The notes under the pieces: model-generated
What the model saw: only the letters and a program-made list of their open reading frames with translations
Database searches by the model: none
What the model was told of the DNA's origin: nothing
Program-made: the position numbers and the translations under genes
Shown here: positions 1-6,654 of the stretch, piece after piece
Layout: each line of letters starts with the position of its first letter
Numbering within the stretch: the first letter of the stretch is position 1
Assembly (NCBI GenBank): GCA_964371695.1
Contig: CAYJOG010000058.1
Span: forward strand, 1-10,805
DNA: 10,805 bases
Direction of reading: 5' to 3'
From: CAYJOG01 sp964371695 [NCBI: uncultured bacterium]
Lineage (GTDB): Bacteria > CAYJOG01

Positions 1-22
1 CGGCAGCATATTGATGCTGCCG
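1..22. other. 9-bp hairpin inside the left-edge gene
   Basis: CGGCAGCAT and ATGCTGCCG pair perfectly around a 4-nt loop. It overlaps the palindrome GGGCGCGCCC at 22-31. There is no T-run, so it is not a terminator. Confidence 0.5.
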
Positions 23-96
23 GGCGCGCCCAGCGGCACGACGGAGTAGGGCGGGCCAGCTATCGCCTTTGCTCGGCCAGATGCCCCAATGGGCAT
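1..96 (-). CDS. Start of an unidentified gene, cut by the left window edge
   Basis: An open frame of 32 codons begins with ATG at 96 and leaves the window at base 1. The visible residues begin MPIGASGRAKAIAGPP and continue YSVVPLGAPGSINMLP, rich in Gly, Pro and hydrophobic residues. The start was chosen because GAGGAA (minus strand of 106-111) lies 9 nt upstream of the ATG, the best Shine-Dalgarno sequence in the window. The frame is also open upstream of this ATG, so a longer protein cannot be excluded. The start codon lies in one arm of a perfect 10-bp hairpin (77-100), and a second hairpin (1-22) lies inside the coding part. I do not recognise the family from this fragment and see no signal peptide in it. 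It follows the dioxygenase gene on the same strand across about 420 bp of repeats, so it probably has its own promoter. Confidence 0.5.
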   Translation of the reverse strand, partial: MPIGASGRAKAIAGPPYSVVPLGAPGSINMLP

Positions 97-100
97 CTGG
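77..100 (-). other. Perfect 10-bp hairpin containing a start codon
   Basis: CCAGATGCCC and GGGCATCTGG pair perfectly around a 4-nt loop. In the minus-strand transcript the ATG of the left-edge gene lies in the 5' arm. This is seen directly; a role in controlling translation is inference. Confidence 0.6.
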
Positions 101-105
101 AAATA

Positions 106-111
106 TTCCTC
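106..111 (-). promoter_or_regulatory. Ribosome binding site for the left-edge gene
   Basis: The minus strand reads GAGGAA, with 9 nt to the ATG at 96. It lies just upstream of the hairpin that contains the start codon, so the binding site itself would be single-stranded while the start codon is paired. Confidence 0.5.
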
Positions 112-220
112 GCAAACTCTCACCCGCCTGAGCGCGAAGCGCGAAACAGCCGGGGCAAAACATGAGCAAAAACCTTATTTGGTTATTTTTTACATCGCCC
201 TCACCCGGCGCTACGCGCCA

Positions 221-288
221 CCCTCTCCCATGCAAAGCACGGGAGAGGGAACTATTTCGACGTGCATAAATTTCTTCAAAATGAACTA
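221..288 (+). repeat. Dispersed repeat, partial copy 1 (hairpin plus conserved tail)
   Basis: A 9-bp stem CCCTCTCCC/GGGAGAGGG (221-229 with 241-249) is followed 12 nt later by the tail GTGCATAAATTTCTTCAAAA and TGAACTA (262-288). The same hairpin-plus-tail order occurs at 307-407 and 10078-10141. The left inverted arm seen in the 10042-10141 copy is missing, so this is a partial copy. A short open frame running through it is made of repeat sequence. Confidence 0.6.
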
Positions 289-306
289 ATGAACCCCTCA
301 CCCCAA

Positions 307-407
307 CCCTCTCCCTCAAGGGGAGAGGGGGTCGAGGGCGTTCTATTGTTTGATCAACGGGCACGACAAGGCGGAAAACTGTGCATAAACTTATGCAAAA
401 TGAACTA
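307..407 (+). repeat. Dispersed repeat, partial copy 2 (hairpin plus conserved tail)
   Basis: The stem CCCTCTCCC/GGGAGAGGG (307-315 with 321-329) has a 5-nt loop. The tail GTGCATAAACTTATGCAAAA then TGAACTA lies at 381-407. The spacer between hairpin and tail is about 51 nt, longer than in the other copies, and looks like inserted or diverged sequence. With copy 1 it forms a direct repeat in the gap between two minus-strand genes. Confidence 0.6.
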
Positions 408-410
408 AAC

Positions 411-470
411 GGTGGGCGCAGCCCACCCCCGCCACGGAGCAGCCACAGGCTGCGACCGCCGCGAAGCGGC
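411..470. repeat. Three consecutive short hairpins
   Basis: Stems GGTGGGC/GCCCACC (411-417 with 421-427), GCAGCC/GGCTGC (439-444 with 448-453) and GCCGC/GCGGC (458-462 with 466-470), each with a 3-nt loop, lie downstream of the dioxygenase stop. None has a following T-run on either strand, so intrinsic termination is doubtful. They may mark the 3' end of the transcript or be repeat debris. Together with the two repeats above they account for most of the gene-free stretch 112-519, where I see no coding sequence. Confidence 0.4.
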
Positions 471-513
471 CAGCGCTCTTCATTGAATCAAAAACATCGC
501 CTGCCCCCTTGGC

Positions 514-528
514 GGCGCGTCACGCGCC
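514..528 (-). other. Hairpin with the dioxygenase stop codon as its loop
   Basis: The minus strand reads GGCGCG-TGA-CGCGCC, a perfect 6-bp GC stem whose 3-nt loop is the TGA stop at 522-520. No T-run follows directly. It may stall ribosomes or protect the 3' end, or be chance in GC-rich DNA. Confidence 0.35.
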
Positions 529-1422
529 CTTCTTTTGCGCCGCCATAAAAGCAATCCACTGCTCCATCCACGGGGCGAGTGGCTCCATGTGGCGGTATTG
601 CAGCATCTGCCGGGCCACCAAGTGCAGGCGTTCTTCAAAACCCGGCACACCCTGGGGCGGCGAAAGGGGTGTCTTGAACGGTGGCGCATCGGCCCGCTGA
701 TATTCGCAGGACACGCTGATGCGTGGCTCGCCCCCCCGGTGACTGGCCCGGCTGGACCAATGCAGCAGCGCCTGGTTCCACACCATCACCGCGCCGGGCT
801 GGGCGGGCAGGGCGCGCACGTCGGGCAGGGGCACGTTGGGCAGTTTTTCCCGCTCGGTGTTGTAGTGGGGGTCGCGGTGTTTGGGTAAAAGATACATACA
901 GCCGTTCAGCGGCGTGGCGGGTGTAAGCGGCAGCCACAGGGTGAGGCACAGCGGCTCGCCCTGTGACCCCAGGGCGTGGCGGCCCTTGTCGCGGTGGGGT
1001 GACCAGCCCGCTTCTTCATGGGCTGGGTCCACCCGCCAGGCCCAGATGTCGGGCAGGCGCAACAGCGGCGCGCCCAGAGCGGCCTCCAGCACGCTTACCA
1101 CGCGGGTAATCAGCGCCCAATAGTCGTCGTAAAGAAAAGAGAACACCGGGCAGAAACCGGCCCGGTGCAGGGTTTCGATGCCCGCCGCCAAACGGACGAA
1201 ATCCACCCCCCACGGGGCGGTGGCATGCTCAAAATAACCCTCGGTCTCCAACAGGTCTGCAAGGTTCTTTGCCTCAACAGCCGAAACCGGCAGGGGCGCA
1301 AAAGGGGCCTCGGCAGATTCTGCGGCAATTTCAAACCCCGGCAGCAGCGACAACCAGTGTTCACGCGTCAGCCAGCGCGCTGGTTCAAAAACGGGTGTGT
1401 GTGCGGCGGGGACTGAGCGCAT
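520..1422 (-). CDS. PhyH-family Fe(II)/2-oxoglutarate-dependent dioxygenase
   Basis: A 300-residue cytoplasmic protein of the phytanoyl-CoA dioxygenase (PhyH) family. These enzymes use Fe(II), 2-oxoglutarate and oxygen to hydroxylate a small substrate. The facial triad is visible: His143 and Asp145 in SPHRDKG and His221 in LLHWSSR. Arg234 in EPRISVSCEY is the likely 2-oxoglutarate carboxylate ligand, about 13 residues after the distal His as usual. The double-stranded beta-helix core spans roughly residues 95-245; the first 60 residues are variable and give no clue to substrate. Length is normal for the family. The ATG at 1422 is 13 bp after the secretin stop, and GGTGAG, which overlaps that stop codon, could serve as a weak Shine-Dalgarno 12 nt upstream, suggesting co-transcription and perhaps translational coupling. 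The family is clear; the substrate is unknown and nothing nearby identifies it. Confidence 0.85.
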   Translation of the reverse strand: MRSVPAAHTPVFEPARWLTREHWLSLLPGFEIAAESAEAPFAPLPVSAVEAKNLADLLETEGYFEHATAPWGVDFVRLAAGIETLHRAGFCPVFSFLYDDYWALITRVVSVLEAALGAPLLRLPDIWAWRVDPAHEEAGWSPHRDKGRHALGSQGEPLCLTLWLPLTPATPLNGCMYLLPKHRDPHYNTEREKLPNVPLPDVRALPAQPGAVMVWNQALLHWSSRASHRGGEPRISVSCEYQRADAPPFKTPLSPPQGVPGFEERLHLVARQMLQYRHMEPLAPWMEQWIAFMAAQKKGA

Positions 1423-1435
1423 CGCAGCGGCAAAC

Positions 1436-3400
1436 TCACCGTCCGATTTTTTCGCGGTGGCTGGGCAGCGAAGTGGGCGTGACGCCCGGCGTCAGGTCTT
1501 TCACCACCCTGGGGGTGATCTCGATGAGGATTTCCTGCTTGATGAAATCCTTGCTTTCGTTCTGGAACAGCTTGCCCACCAGGGGCAGTTTGCTCAGCAC
1601 GGGTACGCGGTTGGTGGTCTCCTGCTGCACCTGACGCATGAGGCCGCCGATGAGCACCTTTTCGCCGCTTTTCACGTGAACCACCGTGTTGGCCTCGCGC
1701 ACGCTGATGACGGGGGCCGACACATTCACCGAGCCGTCGCTGTTAAAAATCTGCGAATCACCTTTTTTGTCGGTGAGCACAGGGTTCACGGCCAGCACCA
1801 CGTTGCCCTTGCTGTCCACCCGGGGCACGACATAAAGGCTCATGCCGATCAGCCGGTAATCCACGCGGCTGGTGAAATCGTTGCTGGTGTATTTGGTGGG
1901 GTCACGCCGCACGATGGGTTCTTCGTCGCCCACGCGAATCACGGCGGGCTGGCCGTCCAGCGTGGCCAGGGTGGGGCGGTTGAGGATGCGCGCTTTGCCC
2001 TTTTCAATCAGCATGCGCATGATGGCGCGGAAGTCCTGCTTCAGGTTGTTGCCCCGGTCATAAAAAATGGACAGGCCGCCGCCGCCGGTGGCCAGTTGTT
2101 CAAAAAACGTGTTGAGCGCGCCGCTCTGGGCGTCCATGCCTTTCTGGTTCACGCCGGTGACCGGGTTGGTGCGGTTCTGGCCAATGCCAAACTCCGACAG
2201 ATCGGTGTTGGTGAGTTCATACACGGTGACTTCCAGCACCACCTGATGGGGCGCGAGGTCTACCTTTTTGATGAACGAATCCACCCCCCGGTTGGCGGCG
2301 GGTGTGCCATAACTCACGATGGCTCCCTTGCGGCCCGCGTCCACCAGGTCGCGGCGAAACCGGATTTCCTGCAACCCCTCCTGATTGTTGAGCACCGTGT
2401 TGTCGTTCACGGGGCCACGGGCGTCAAAGGCTTCCACGTTCAGCGGGGCGGGCTTGAGCGGCGTGCGGCGAATCATGTTCACCAGTTCCACCGGGTCTAC
2501 GTAGTTCACAGGAAAATACGCCACCTGCTCGCCCCCCGCCGGGCCTTCACCTTTGTCCTGCATGGCCCGCTCTGGCGAGGTCACCACCGTCACGCGGCCC
2601 TTTTTGAGGCTGTCCAGTCCCTGGCTGGCGAGAATCGAGTCCAGCGCCTCGCGGGCGGGCACGCCCGTCATGTGTACGGTCACGCCCTTGGGGTCAGTGG
2701 CCAGGGCTTCTTTGTCCAGCACCAGATTCAGACCGCTTTGTTTGGCGAGGTCCTCCAGCACTTTGTCCAGAGGGGCGCTGTCGTGGTGCAGGGTGACACC
2801 GCCAGCCTGGGGCTGCTGGCCATTGCGGGCGGGCTGGCCGCCAAAACTGCGCTCCAGCGTGCCGCCCGGCTGAAGCCAGTTGGGGGCCGGTGTGGCTTCT
2901 TGCGGGCGGCTGGTGTCTTCGATGAGTTCGATGACGTCCAGATTGGTAAGGTCCCGCTTGGGGCCGGGGCCGTGGGGCGCAAAGGGCACGGGCACGAACT
3001 CGCGGTTCTTGAGCGTGAAGGTGATGGCCCCGCCCTCTTCGGCGGCCACGAGGTCCACTGGTTTTTTGAGGTAGATGATGACCTGGAACAGTTCTCCCAG
3101 GCCCTCCCAGTGATAAGGCTCGATTTTGTGAATGAGGTGGGTGCGGATGTTTTTGAGGTCTTCCAGCACACGTTCCCGCGCCTGACAGCCCTCGAACAGG
3201 ATGACCCGCTTGTAGGGGTCTTCCACCGGCTCCACGCGGGGATAAGCCAGGGGTTTCATGGACAGCGTGATCACGTCCTGCACCTGACTGGTGTAGATCT
3301 CGGCCTTGTTTACCGTGCAGGCGCTGGCCGCAGCGGCCCACAGGGGCAGGCACAGCACCGCCATGGCCACAAGGCGCAAAAACCCACGGGGTTTAGTCAC
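1436..3400 (-). CDS. Outer-membrane secretin, PilQ/MshL/GspD superfamily
   Basis: A 654-residue secretin subunit; secretins form multimeric gated outer-membrane channels for type IV pili, type II/III secretion or filamentous phage. A signal peptide covers about residues 1-28 (MTKPRGFLRL then a hydrophobic stretch ending AAASAC). Residues 30-140 look like a beta-rich AMIN-like domain, 201-265 an STN-like domain, 293-380 a secretin N-domain (VDPVELVNMIRR), and 383-633 the secretin core with VKSGEKVLIGGLMR (577-589) and VPVLSKLPLVGKLF (599-612). This order and length resemble PilQ, but the flanks lack pilM-P or any type II genes, so the symbol is withheld. GTG was chosen as start because it gives the basic N-region of the signal peptide; the next ATG (residue 13) would remove it. 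There is no Shine-Dalgarno. Cys28 within ASAC could be a weak lipobox. The VWA protein is upstream on the same strand and the dioxygenase 13 bp downstream. Confidence 0.9.
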   Translation of the reverse strand: MTKPRGFLRLVAMAVLCLPLWAAAASACTVNKAEIYTSQVQDVITLSMKPLAYPRVEPVEDPYKRVILFEGCQARERVLEDLKNIRTHLIHKIEPYHWEGLGELFQVIIYLKKPVDLVAAEEGGAITFTLKNREFVPVPFAPHGPGPKRDLTNLDVIELIEDTSRPQEATPAPNWLQPGGTLERSFGGQPARNGQQPQAGGVTLHHDSAPLDKVLEDLAKQSGLNLVLDKEALATDPKGVTVHMTGVPAREALDSILASQGLDSLKKGRVTVVTSPERAMQDKGEGPAGGEQVAYFPVNYVDPVELVNMIRRTPLKPAPLNVEAFDARGPVNDNTVLNNQEGLQEIRFRRDLVDAGRKGAIVSYGTPAANRGVDSFIKKVDLAPHQVVLEVTVYELTNTDLSEFGIGQNRTNPVTGVNQKGMDAQSGALNTFFEQLATGGGGLSIFYDRGNNLKQDFRAIMRMLIEKGKARILNRPTLATLDGQPAVIRVGDEEPIVRRDPTKYTSNDFTSRVDYRLIGMSLYVVPRVDSKGNVVLAVNPVLTDKKGDSQIFNSDGSVNVSAPVISVREANTVVHVKSGEKVLIGGLMRQVQQETTNRVPVLSKLPLVGKLFQNESKDFIKQEILIEITPRVVKDLTPGVTPTSLPSHREKIGR

Positions 3401-3406
3401 CGGGGG

Positions 3407-3433
3407 AGTATAGCGCAGGGGAAGCGGTGAAAA
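3407..3433 (-). promoter_or_regulatory. Possible promoter directly upstream of the secretin start
   Basis: The minus strand has TATACT (3412-3407, 5 of 6 to the -10 consensus) and TTTTCA (3433-3428, 4 of 6 to the -35) with a short 15-nt spacer. Only 6 nt separate TATACT from the GTG, so a transcript would begin at or next to the start codon, which fits the absence of a Shine-Dalgarno. Weak evidence. Confidence 0.3.
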
Positions 3434-3482
3434 GGAGCAGCCCGGCAGGTGGCCCGGCGGGATGGATTTTTCGGGCGGTGCG

Positions 3483-3541
3483 GTGGGAATGATGGAGCCT
3501 TTTTCTTTTCCAACCTCCGGCCTCCAATCTCCGGCTTCCCC
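3483..3541 (-). repeat. 3' trailer repeat, copy A
   Basis: The segment starts next to the VWA stop codon and resembles 6651-6712, which starts next to the peptidase stop in the same orientation. On the plus strand both read roughly GGAA..ATGG.GCCT..TTC.TTTTTCC.AC.TCC over about 38 nt. It also contains an internal direct repeat (TCCGGCCTCCAA followed by TCCGGCTTCC on the plus strand). It fills much of the 141-bp VWA-secretin gap. Confidence 0.45.
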
Positions 3542-6211
3542 CTATTTCTTCACCAGTCGGGCACGCTCCTGTTGCAGGCTGGCGGCGCTGTGTTTATTTT
3601 TGAGCAGTGAGTCCATGGTGCGGGGCGCGGGGCCACTGACGGGGACCGGGGCGGTGGCCATGGCCGCTGCGCGCCGGGCGGTTTCGGCCACCGCCTGCTG
3701 CACGGCCCGGCTTTGCAGGTTAAACCGCCTGAGCGCCACGTCGAAAATCCACAGCAGCCCCGCCGCCACCAGCAGCCAGGGCCACAGGGGGATTTCCTCT
3801 GGCCGGGCGGTGGCGATGCCCTCCCACAGGTTTTCCGGCCCGGTGAGTTCGCGGCCGCCGGTGATGGCCATGACCTGCGCCAGACGGTGGGCATATTCCG
3901 CTCCGCTGCCCACATAGGCCCCCGCCAGCGCCGAAAAACTCCGCGCCCCCACGCGCCCCAGATACACCCCCCGCGACGCCTCCGCCAAGCGCCCCCGGTA
4001 CTCCCCCGCCGACACCCGGTGCAGGGTGAGGTTGCGGGGTTTGCCGGAGGGGTCCAGCAGGCGCAGGTCCACTTCCGATTCCAGGGGCGCGTGGCCATCG
4101 GGCGTGCGCAGTTTTGCCTCTACCCGCAGGCCCCCCACGCCATCGGGGCTGAAGGCGAGCCTGGCGGCCCCCAAGCCCCCTTCCCCCGCCGCCCAGCGCA
4201 AAAGCTGGGCAAAAAACGGCCCAAAGCCCGGCCACTGCACCCAGTCTGCCGCCCAGCGTCCGCCGCTGTCGCTGGTAAACGCCACGGCCCGGCCCGTGCC
4301 GTGCCGCCACAGGCTCAGCAGGGGGTCTTTTTTGTGTGTGATGAGCACGTGCTGGGCGGTGGCTTTTGGGCTTGTGCCGGTATAACCCTCAAGCGGGGGG
4401 AAACTCTCAAAACCCGACAGCGCCTCGTGATCCATGGCCCAGCGCGGTGTGAACCGCTCCTGCACCAGATAGGCGCGGTAGGCCAGCGTGGTCTCCCGCG
4501 TAAACAACTGGGGCAGGTTGGCGGCGCTGGTGGGGAAGTAGACCCGCCCCTCGCCCAGGCGGGCCAGGTCCTCCAGAAAAGGCCGGTCGGCGTCCTGGCC
4601 AATGCCCACGGCAGAGAGGGTGATTTTTTGGGCGGCGAACTGGCCCAGGAGTGATTCAAAATCTGCCGGGTTGGTCATGCCGTCTGAGAGCACCACCACG
4701 TGTTTGTACATGGCCTTGGTGGCCGAGAGCGCCTGCAAAGCCAGTTGCAGACCGGGGTACATGTCGGTGCCGCCGCCGGGCTGCATGGTGCGCACCAGGG
4801 CCTGGGCCTGGGGACGGTTTTTGAGAGGACCGGCGGGCAGCACCCACTTGGCGGCGCTGTCAAAACCCACCACCCCCACCGTGTCACCGGGCAGCACCAC
4901 CTCCAGCGCCAGTGTCACCGCCTCGCGGGCCAGGGCCAGTTTCTCCAGTCCAGACACGTCAAAGTCGGCCATGGAGCCGGACTTGTCCACCACAAACACC
5001 AGGGCCAGCGAAGGCACGCGGCGGCGGCTCATCAGCCGCATGCTCACGGGCAGGGCCTGGGCGATGGGGGTGCCGTGATAACCGCCGGGGCCAAAACTGT
5101 CGCGCCCGCCGAGCATCACCAGTCCCCGCCCCAGGCCATGCACCATTTCCTTCATCAGGCGCATCTGCCCCTGCGCCAGAGACTGGGCGGGCAGGTTGTC
5201 CAGCACCACCGCGCCATATTGCAGCAGGTCCTCGGCCCGGCCCGGCGCGGCGCCGGTGAGGGTGCTCACCGTCATCCCCTGCTGCGCCAGGGCGCGGGAG
5301 AGCGGCCCACCCGCTTCTCCCTGGGCCAGCAACACCCGCTGGGGGCCTTCCACATAGGTGAACGCCCCCTGCCGGTTGTTTTCGCGCCGGGTGTCCTGTG
5401 GGTGGTCATAAACCGCTTCGTAGGTGTGCAGGCCGCTGTCGCCCGCCAGTCGGTCCAGCACCACCTCGGTCTGGCCGGGTTTGAGTTTGAGACGCTGGCC
5501 GGCGATGGGCTGGCCGTCTTCATAAAACCGCACCACGCCCGTTTCCTCGCGCTCTGCGTCCAGCACCGCGCTCAGTCGCAAAGGCTCGCCTTTTTTGCGG
5601 CGGGCGGGGGCGTTCAGCGCCACCACCGCCACGTCCGGTTCCCGCGCCGGAGCCAGGGGCAGCGTACTCACCTCAATGCCCGCAGCGGCCAGGCTTTCTG
5701 CCGCCGCCAGAGCGTCACCCTGTGTGGGCAGGCCGTCGCTCAAGAGCACCACCCGGCGGCGACCCGTGGGGGGCAGATACGCCATGGCGGCGCGCAGTGC
5801 CGATTCGATGTCCGTCTCGCTGCCGTCCACCGCCGCGCCGCCTTCCAGTTTGGGCGTGGCCGAGGGCAGGGCCATCACCACGGGCCGCGCTCCAAAAGCC
5901 AGCACCCCCAGGCGGCGACGCGCACCGGCGGTGGAAAGGGCGGCGTTCACAAATTCCTCGCGCCGGGCGGCCTCGGTGGGGTCCACGCTGTGGGAGTGAT
6001 CCACCACCAGCAGCACGGTGCTGGTGCGGATGTTTTTCTTCCACACCAAGCCACCCGCCGCCAGGGCCAGACACGACACCACCAGCAGACGCAGCACCAC
6101 CATGGCCGCCGCGCCGCTGGCAGAAAAATATCGCCGTGAAAAAATCACCAGCGGCGACAGCGCCAGGGGCACGAGCAGCAGCAACAGATAACGGGGGTCA
6201 TCGAGTGTCAT
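3542..6211 (-). CDS. Membrane protein with two VWA domains and a GATase-like domain
   Basis: An 889-residue inner-membrane protein of the BatA-like/VWA-GATase type. Membrane helices lie near residues 8-24 and 37-54, and a third near 809-824. VWA domain 1 (about 65-190) has the metal site DxSxS at Asp71-Ser73-Ser75, Thr133 and LSDG (157-160). A class I glutamine-amidotransferase-like fold follows (about 291-392, GLVMLGGRDSFGPGG) with no catalytic Cys. VWA domain 2 (about 403-570) has DKSGS at 409-413, GGTD (480-483) and LSDG (508-511). Residues 628-673 carry DPLLSLWRHGTGRAVAFTSD and WAADWVQWPGFGPFFAQLLRW, seen in large VWA/GATase proteins, then a beta-sandwich-like region (690-765) and a charged C-terminal tail. 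Both metal sites look intact, so divalent-cation-dependent partner binding is likely; it is not expected to be an enzyme. The start is ATG with no convincing Shine-Dalgarno. The stop is TAG. The gene follows the nested palindrome and precedes the secretin. Confidence 0.85.
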   Translation of the reverse strand: MTLDDPRYLLLLLVPLALSPLVIFSRRYFSASGAAAMVVLRLLVVSCLALAAGGLVWKKNIRTSTVLLVVDHSHSVDPTEAARREEFVNAALSTAGARRRLGVLAFGARPVVMALPSATPKLEGGAAVDGSETDIESALRAAMAYLPPTGRRRVVLLSDGLPTQGDALAAAESLAAAGIEVSTLPLAPAREPDVAVVALNAPARRKKGEPLRLSAVLDAEREETGVVRFYEDGQPIAGQRLKLKPGQTEVVLDRLAGDSGLHTYEAVYDHPQDTRRENNRQGAFTYVEGPQRVLLAQGEAGGPLSRALAQQGMTVSTLTGAAPGRAEDLLQYGAVVLDNLPAQSLAQGQMRLMKEMVHGLGRGLVMLGGRDSFGPGGYHGTPIAQALPVSMRLMSRRRVPSLALVFVVDKSGSMADFDVSGLEKLALAREAVTLALEVVLPGDTVGVVGFDSAAKWVLPAGPLKNRPQAQALVRTMQPGGGTDMYPGLQLALQALSATKAMYKHVVVLSDGMTNPADFESLLGQFAAQKITLSAVGIGQDADRPFLEDLARLGEGRVYFPTSAANLPQLFTRETTLAYRAYLVQERFTPRWAMDHEALSGFESFPPLEGYTGTSPKATAQHVLITHKKDPLLSLWRHGTGRAVAFTSDSGGRWAADWVQWPGFGPFFAQLLRWAAGEGGLGAARLAFSPDGVGGLRVEAKLRTPDGHAPLESEVDLRLLDPSGKPRNLTLHRVSAGEYRGRLAEASRGVYLGRVGARSFSALAGAYVGSGAEYAHRLAQVMAITGGRELTGPENLWEGIATARPEEIPLWPWLLVAAGLLWIFDVALRRFNLQSRAVQQAVAETARRAAAMATAPVPVSGPAPRTMDSLLKNKHSAASLQQERARLVKK

Positions 6212-6242
6212 GTGTTTTTTTCAATTTTCCCTTTGCCCACAA

Positions 6243-6276
6243 GCCGCCGTCATTCCCGCGAAAGCGGGAATCCAGT
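6243..6276 (+). repeat. ATTCCCGC-type palindromic repeat, outer arm left
   Basis: Contains CATTCCCGCGAAAGCGGGAA followed by TCCAGT. ATTCCCGC and GCGGGAAT form an 8-bp hairpin with a short loop. This dispersed element is widespread in proteobacterial genomes (similar in core to neisserial dRS3-like repeats). The inverted copy is at 6621-6654. Confidence 0.7.
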
Positions 6277-6355
6277 CAGACATAGGCAAAAACCAGTTCT
6301 GGTGGGGCAGACATCTTGTCTGCCTGAAAAAGGGGAACAAAAACATTTTTCTTTT

Positions 6356-6379
6356 AAGGTGGGCGGGTACGCCCGCCTT
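6356..6379. other. 10-bp hairpin in the left half of the nested palindrome
   Basis: AAGGTGGGCG pairs with CGCCCGCCTT with one G-T wobble and a 4-nt loop. It has no counterpart on the right half of the nested structure, so it may be a separate insertion. No T-run follows. Confidence 0.5.
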
Positions 6380-6452
6380 ATTGATGAAAATGGCAGACGA
6401 GACATGAATAGCTGCTGACTTTTGATAAGAAACCAAGGTTTTACGCACCTTA

Positions 6453-6544
6453 CAGGAGTAGGCGCGGTGTCCCCACCGCGCACAAATCATAAGGGAAGCA
6501 AATGTTTTGGCCTTTAACGGCGGTGAGGACACCGCCGCTACTCC
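6453..6544. repeat. Three-way-junction hairpin repeat, copy 1
   Basis: An outer stem GGAGTAG/CTACTCC (6455-6461 with 6538-6544) encloses two hairpins, CGCGGTG-TCCC-CACCGCG and CGGCGGTG-AGGA-CACCGCCG. The spacer between the two hairpins is about 37 nt, longer than in the copy at 9968-10036. It forms the core of the nested palindrome. Confidence 0.65.
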
Positions 6545-6620
6545 GGGAAAGTTAGCAGCTATGGGCAAGATGCCTGCCCCACCAAAGAAAATAAGAAAAA
6601 GGTCGGATGTCTTGGTTTCA

Positions 6621-6654
6621 ACTGGATTCCCGCTTTCGCGGGAATGACGGCGGG
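6621..6654 (-). repeat. ATTCCCGC-type palindromic repeat, outer arm right
   Basis: Reverse complement of 6243-6276 over 33 of 34 bases. It lies about 60 bp downstream of the peptidase stop codon, separated from it by trailer repeat copy B. Confidence 0.7.

Larger units (their letters stand above)
6243..6654. repeat. 412-bp imperfect palindrome of four nested arm pairs
   Basis: Four inverted pairs lie in strict nested order: 6243-6276 with 6621-6654 (33 of 34 bases), 6301-6321 with 6563-6583 (18 of 21), 6408-6419 with 6551-6562 (11 of 12), and the ends of 6453-6544 with each other. Several arms are also short palindromes by themselves. The centre is at about 6481-6516. The structure fills the gap between the peptidase stop and the VWA start, both on the minus strand. 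Otherwise 6212-6712 holds no gene; a 160-codon minus frame here is made of the repeats. Confidence 0.7.

Noticed and set aside
89-289. 66-codon plus-strand frame near the left edge
   Set aside because: It runs through the hairpin repeats and overlaps the start and ribosome binding site of the better supported minus-strand gene.
221-407. Possible CRISPR array
   Set aside because: Only two tail copies with unequal spacing, each tied to its own GGGAGAGGG hairpin, and no cas genes.
1397-3430. 677-codon open frame on the plus strand opposite the secretin
   Set aside because: The secretin on the minus strand has clear domains and a signal peptide. The plus-strand product is His/Gly/Val-rich with no recognisable motif and covers the whole gene, as expected for a GC-rich antisense shadow.
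4700-6139. 479-codon plus-strand frame opposite the VWA gene
   Set aside because: His/Gln/Arg-rich composition, no motifs, and the opposite strand encodes two intact VWA domains.
6356-6379. Intrinsic terminator
   Set aside because: The stem is strong but neither strand has a T-run after it.
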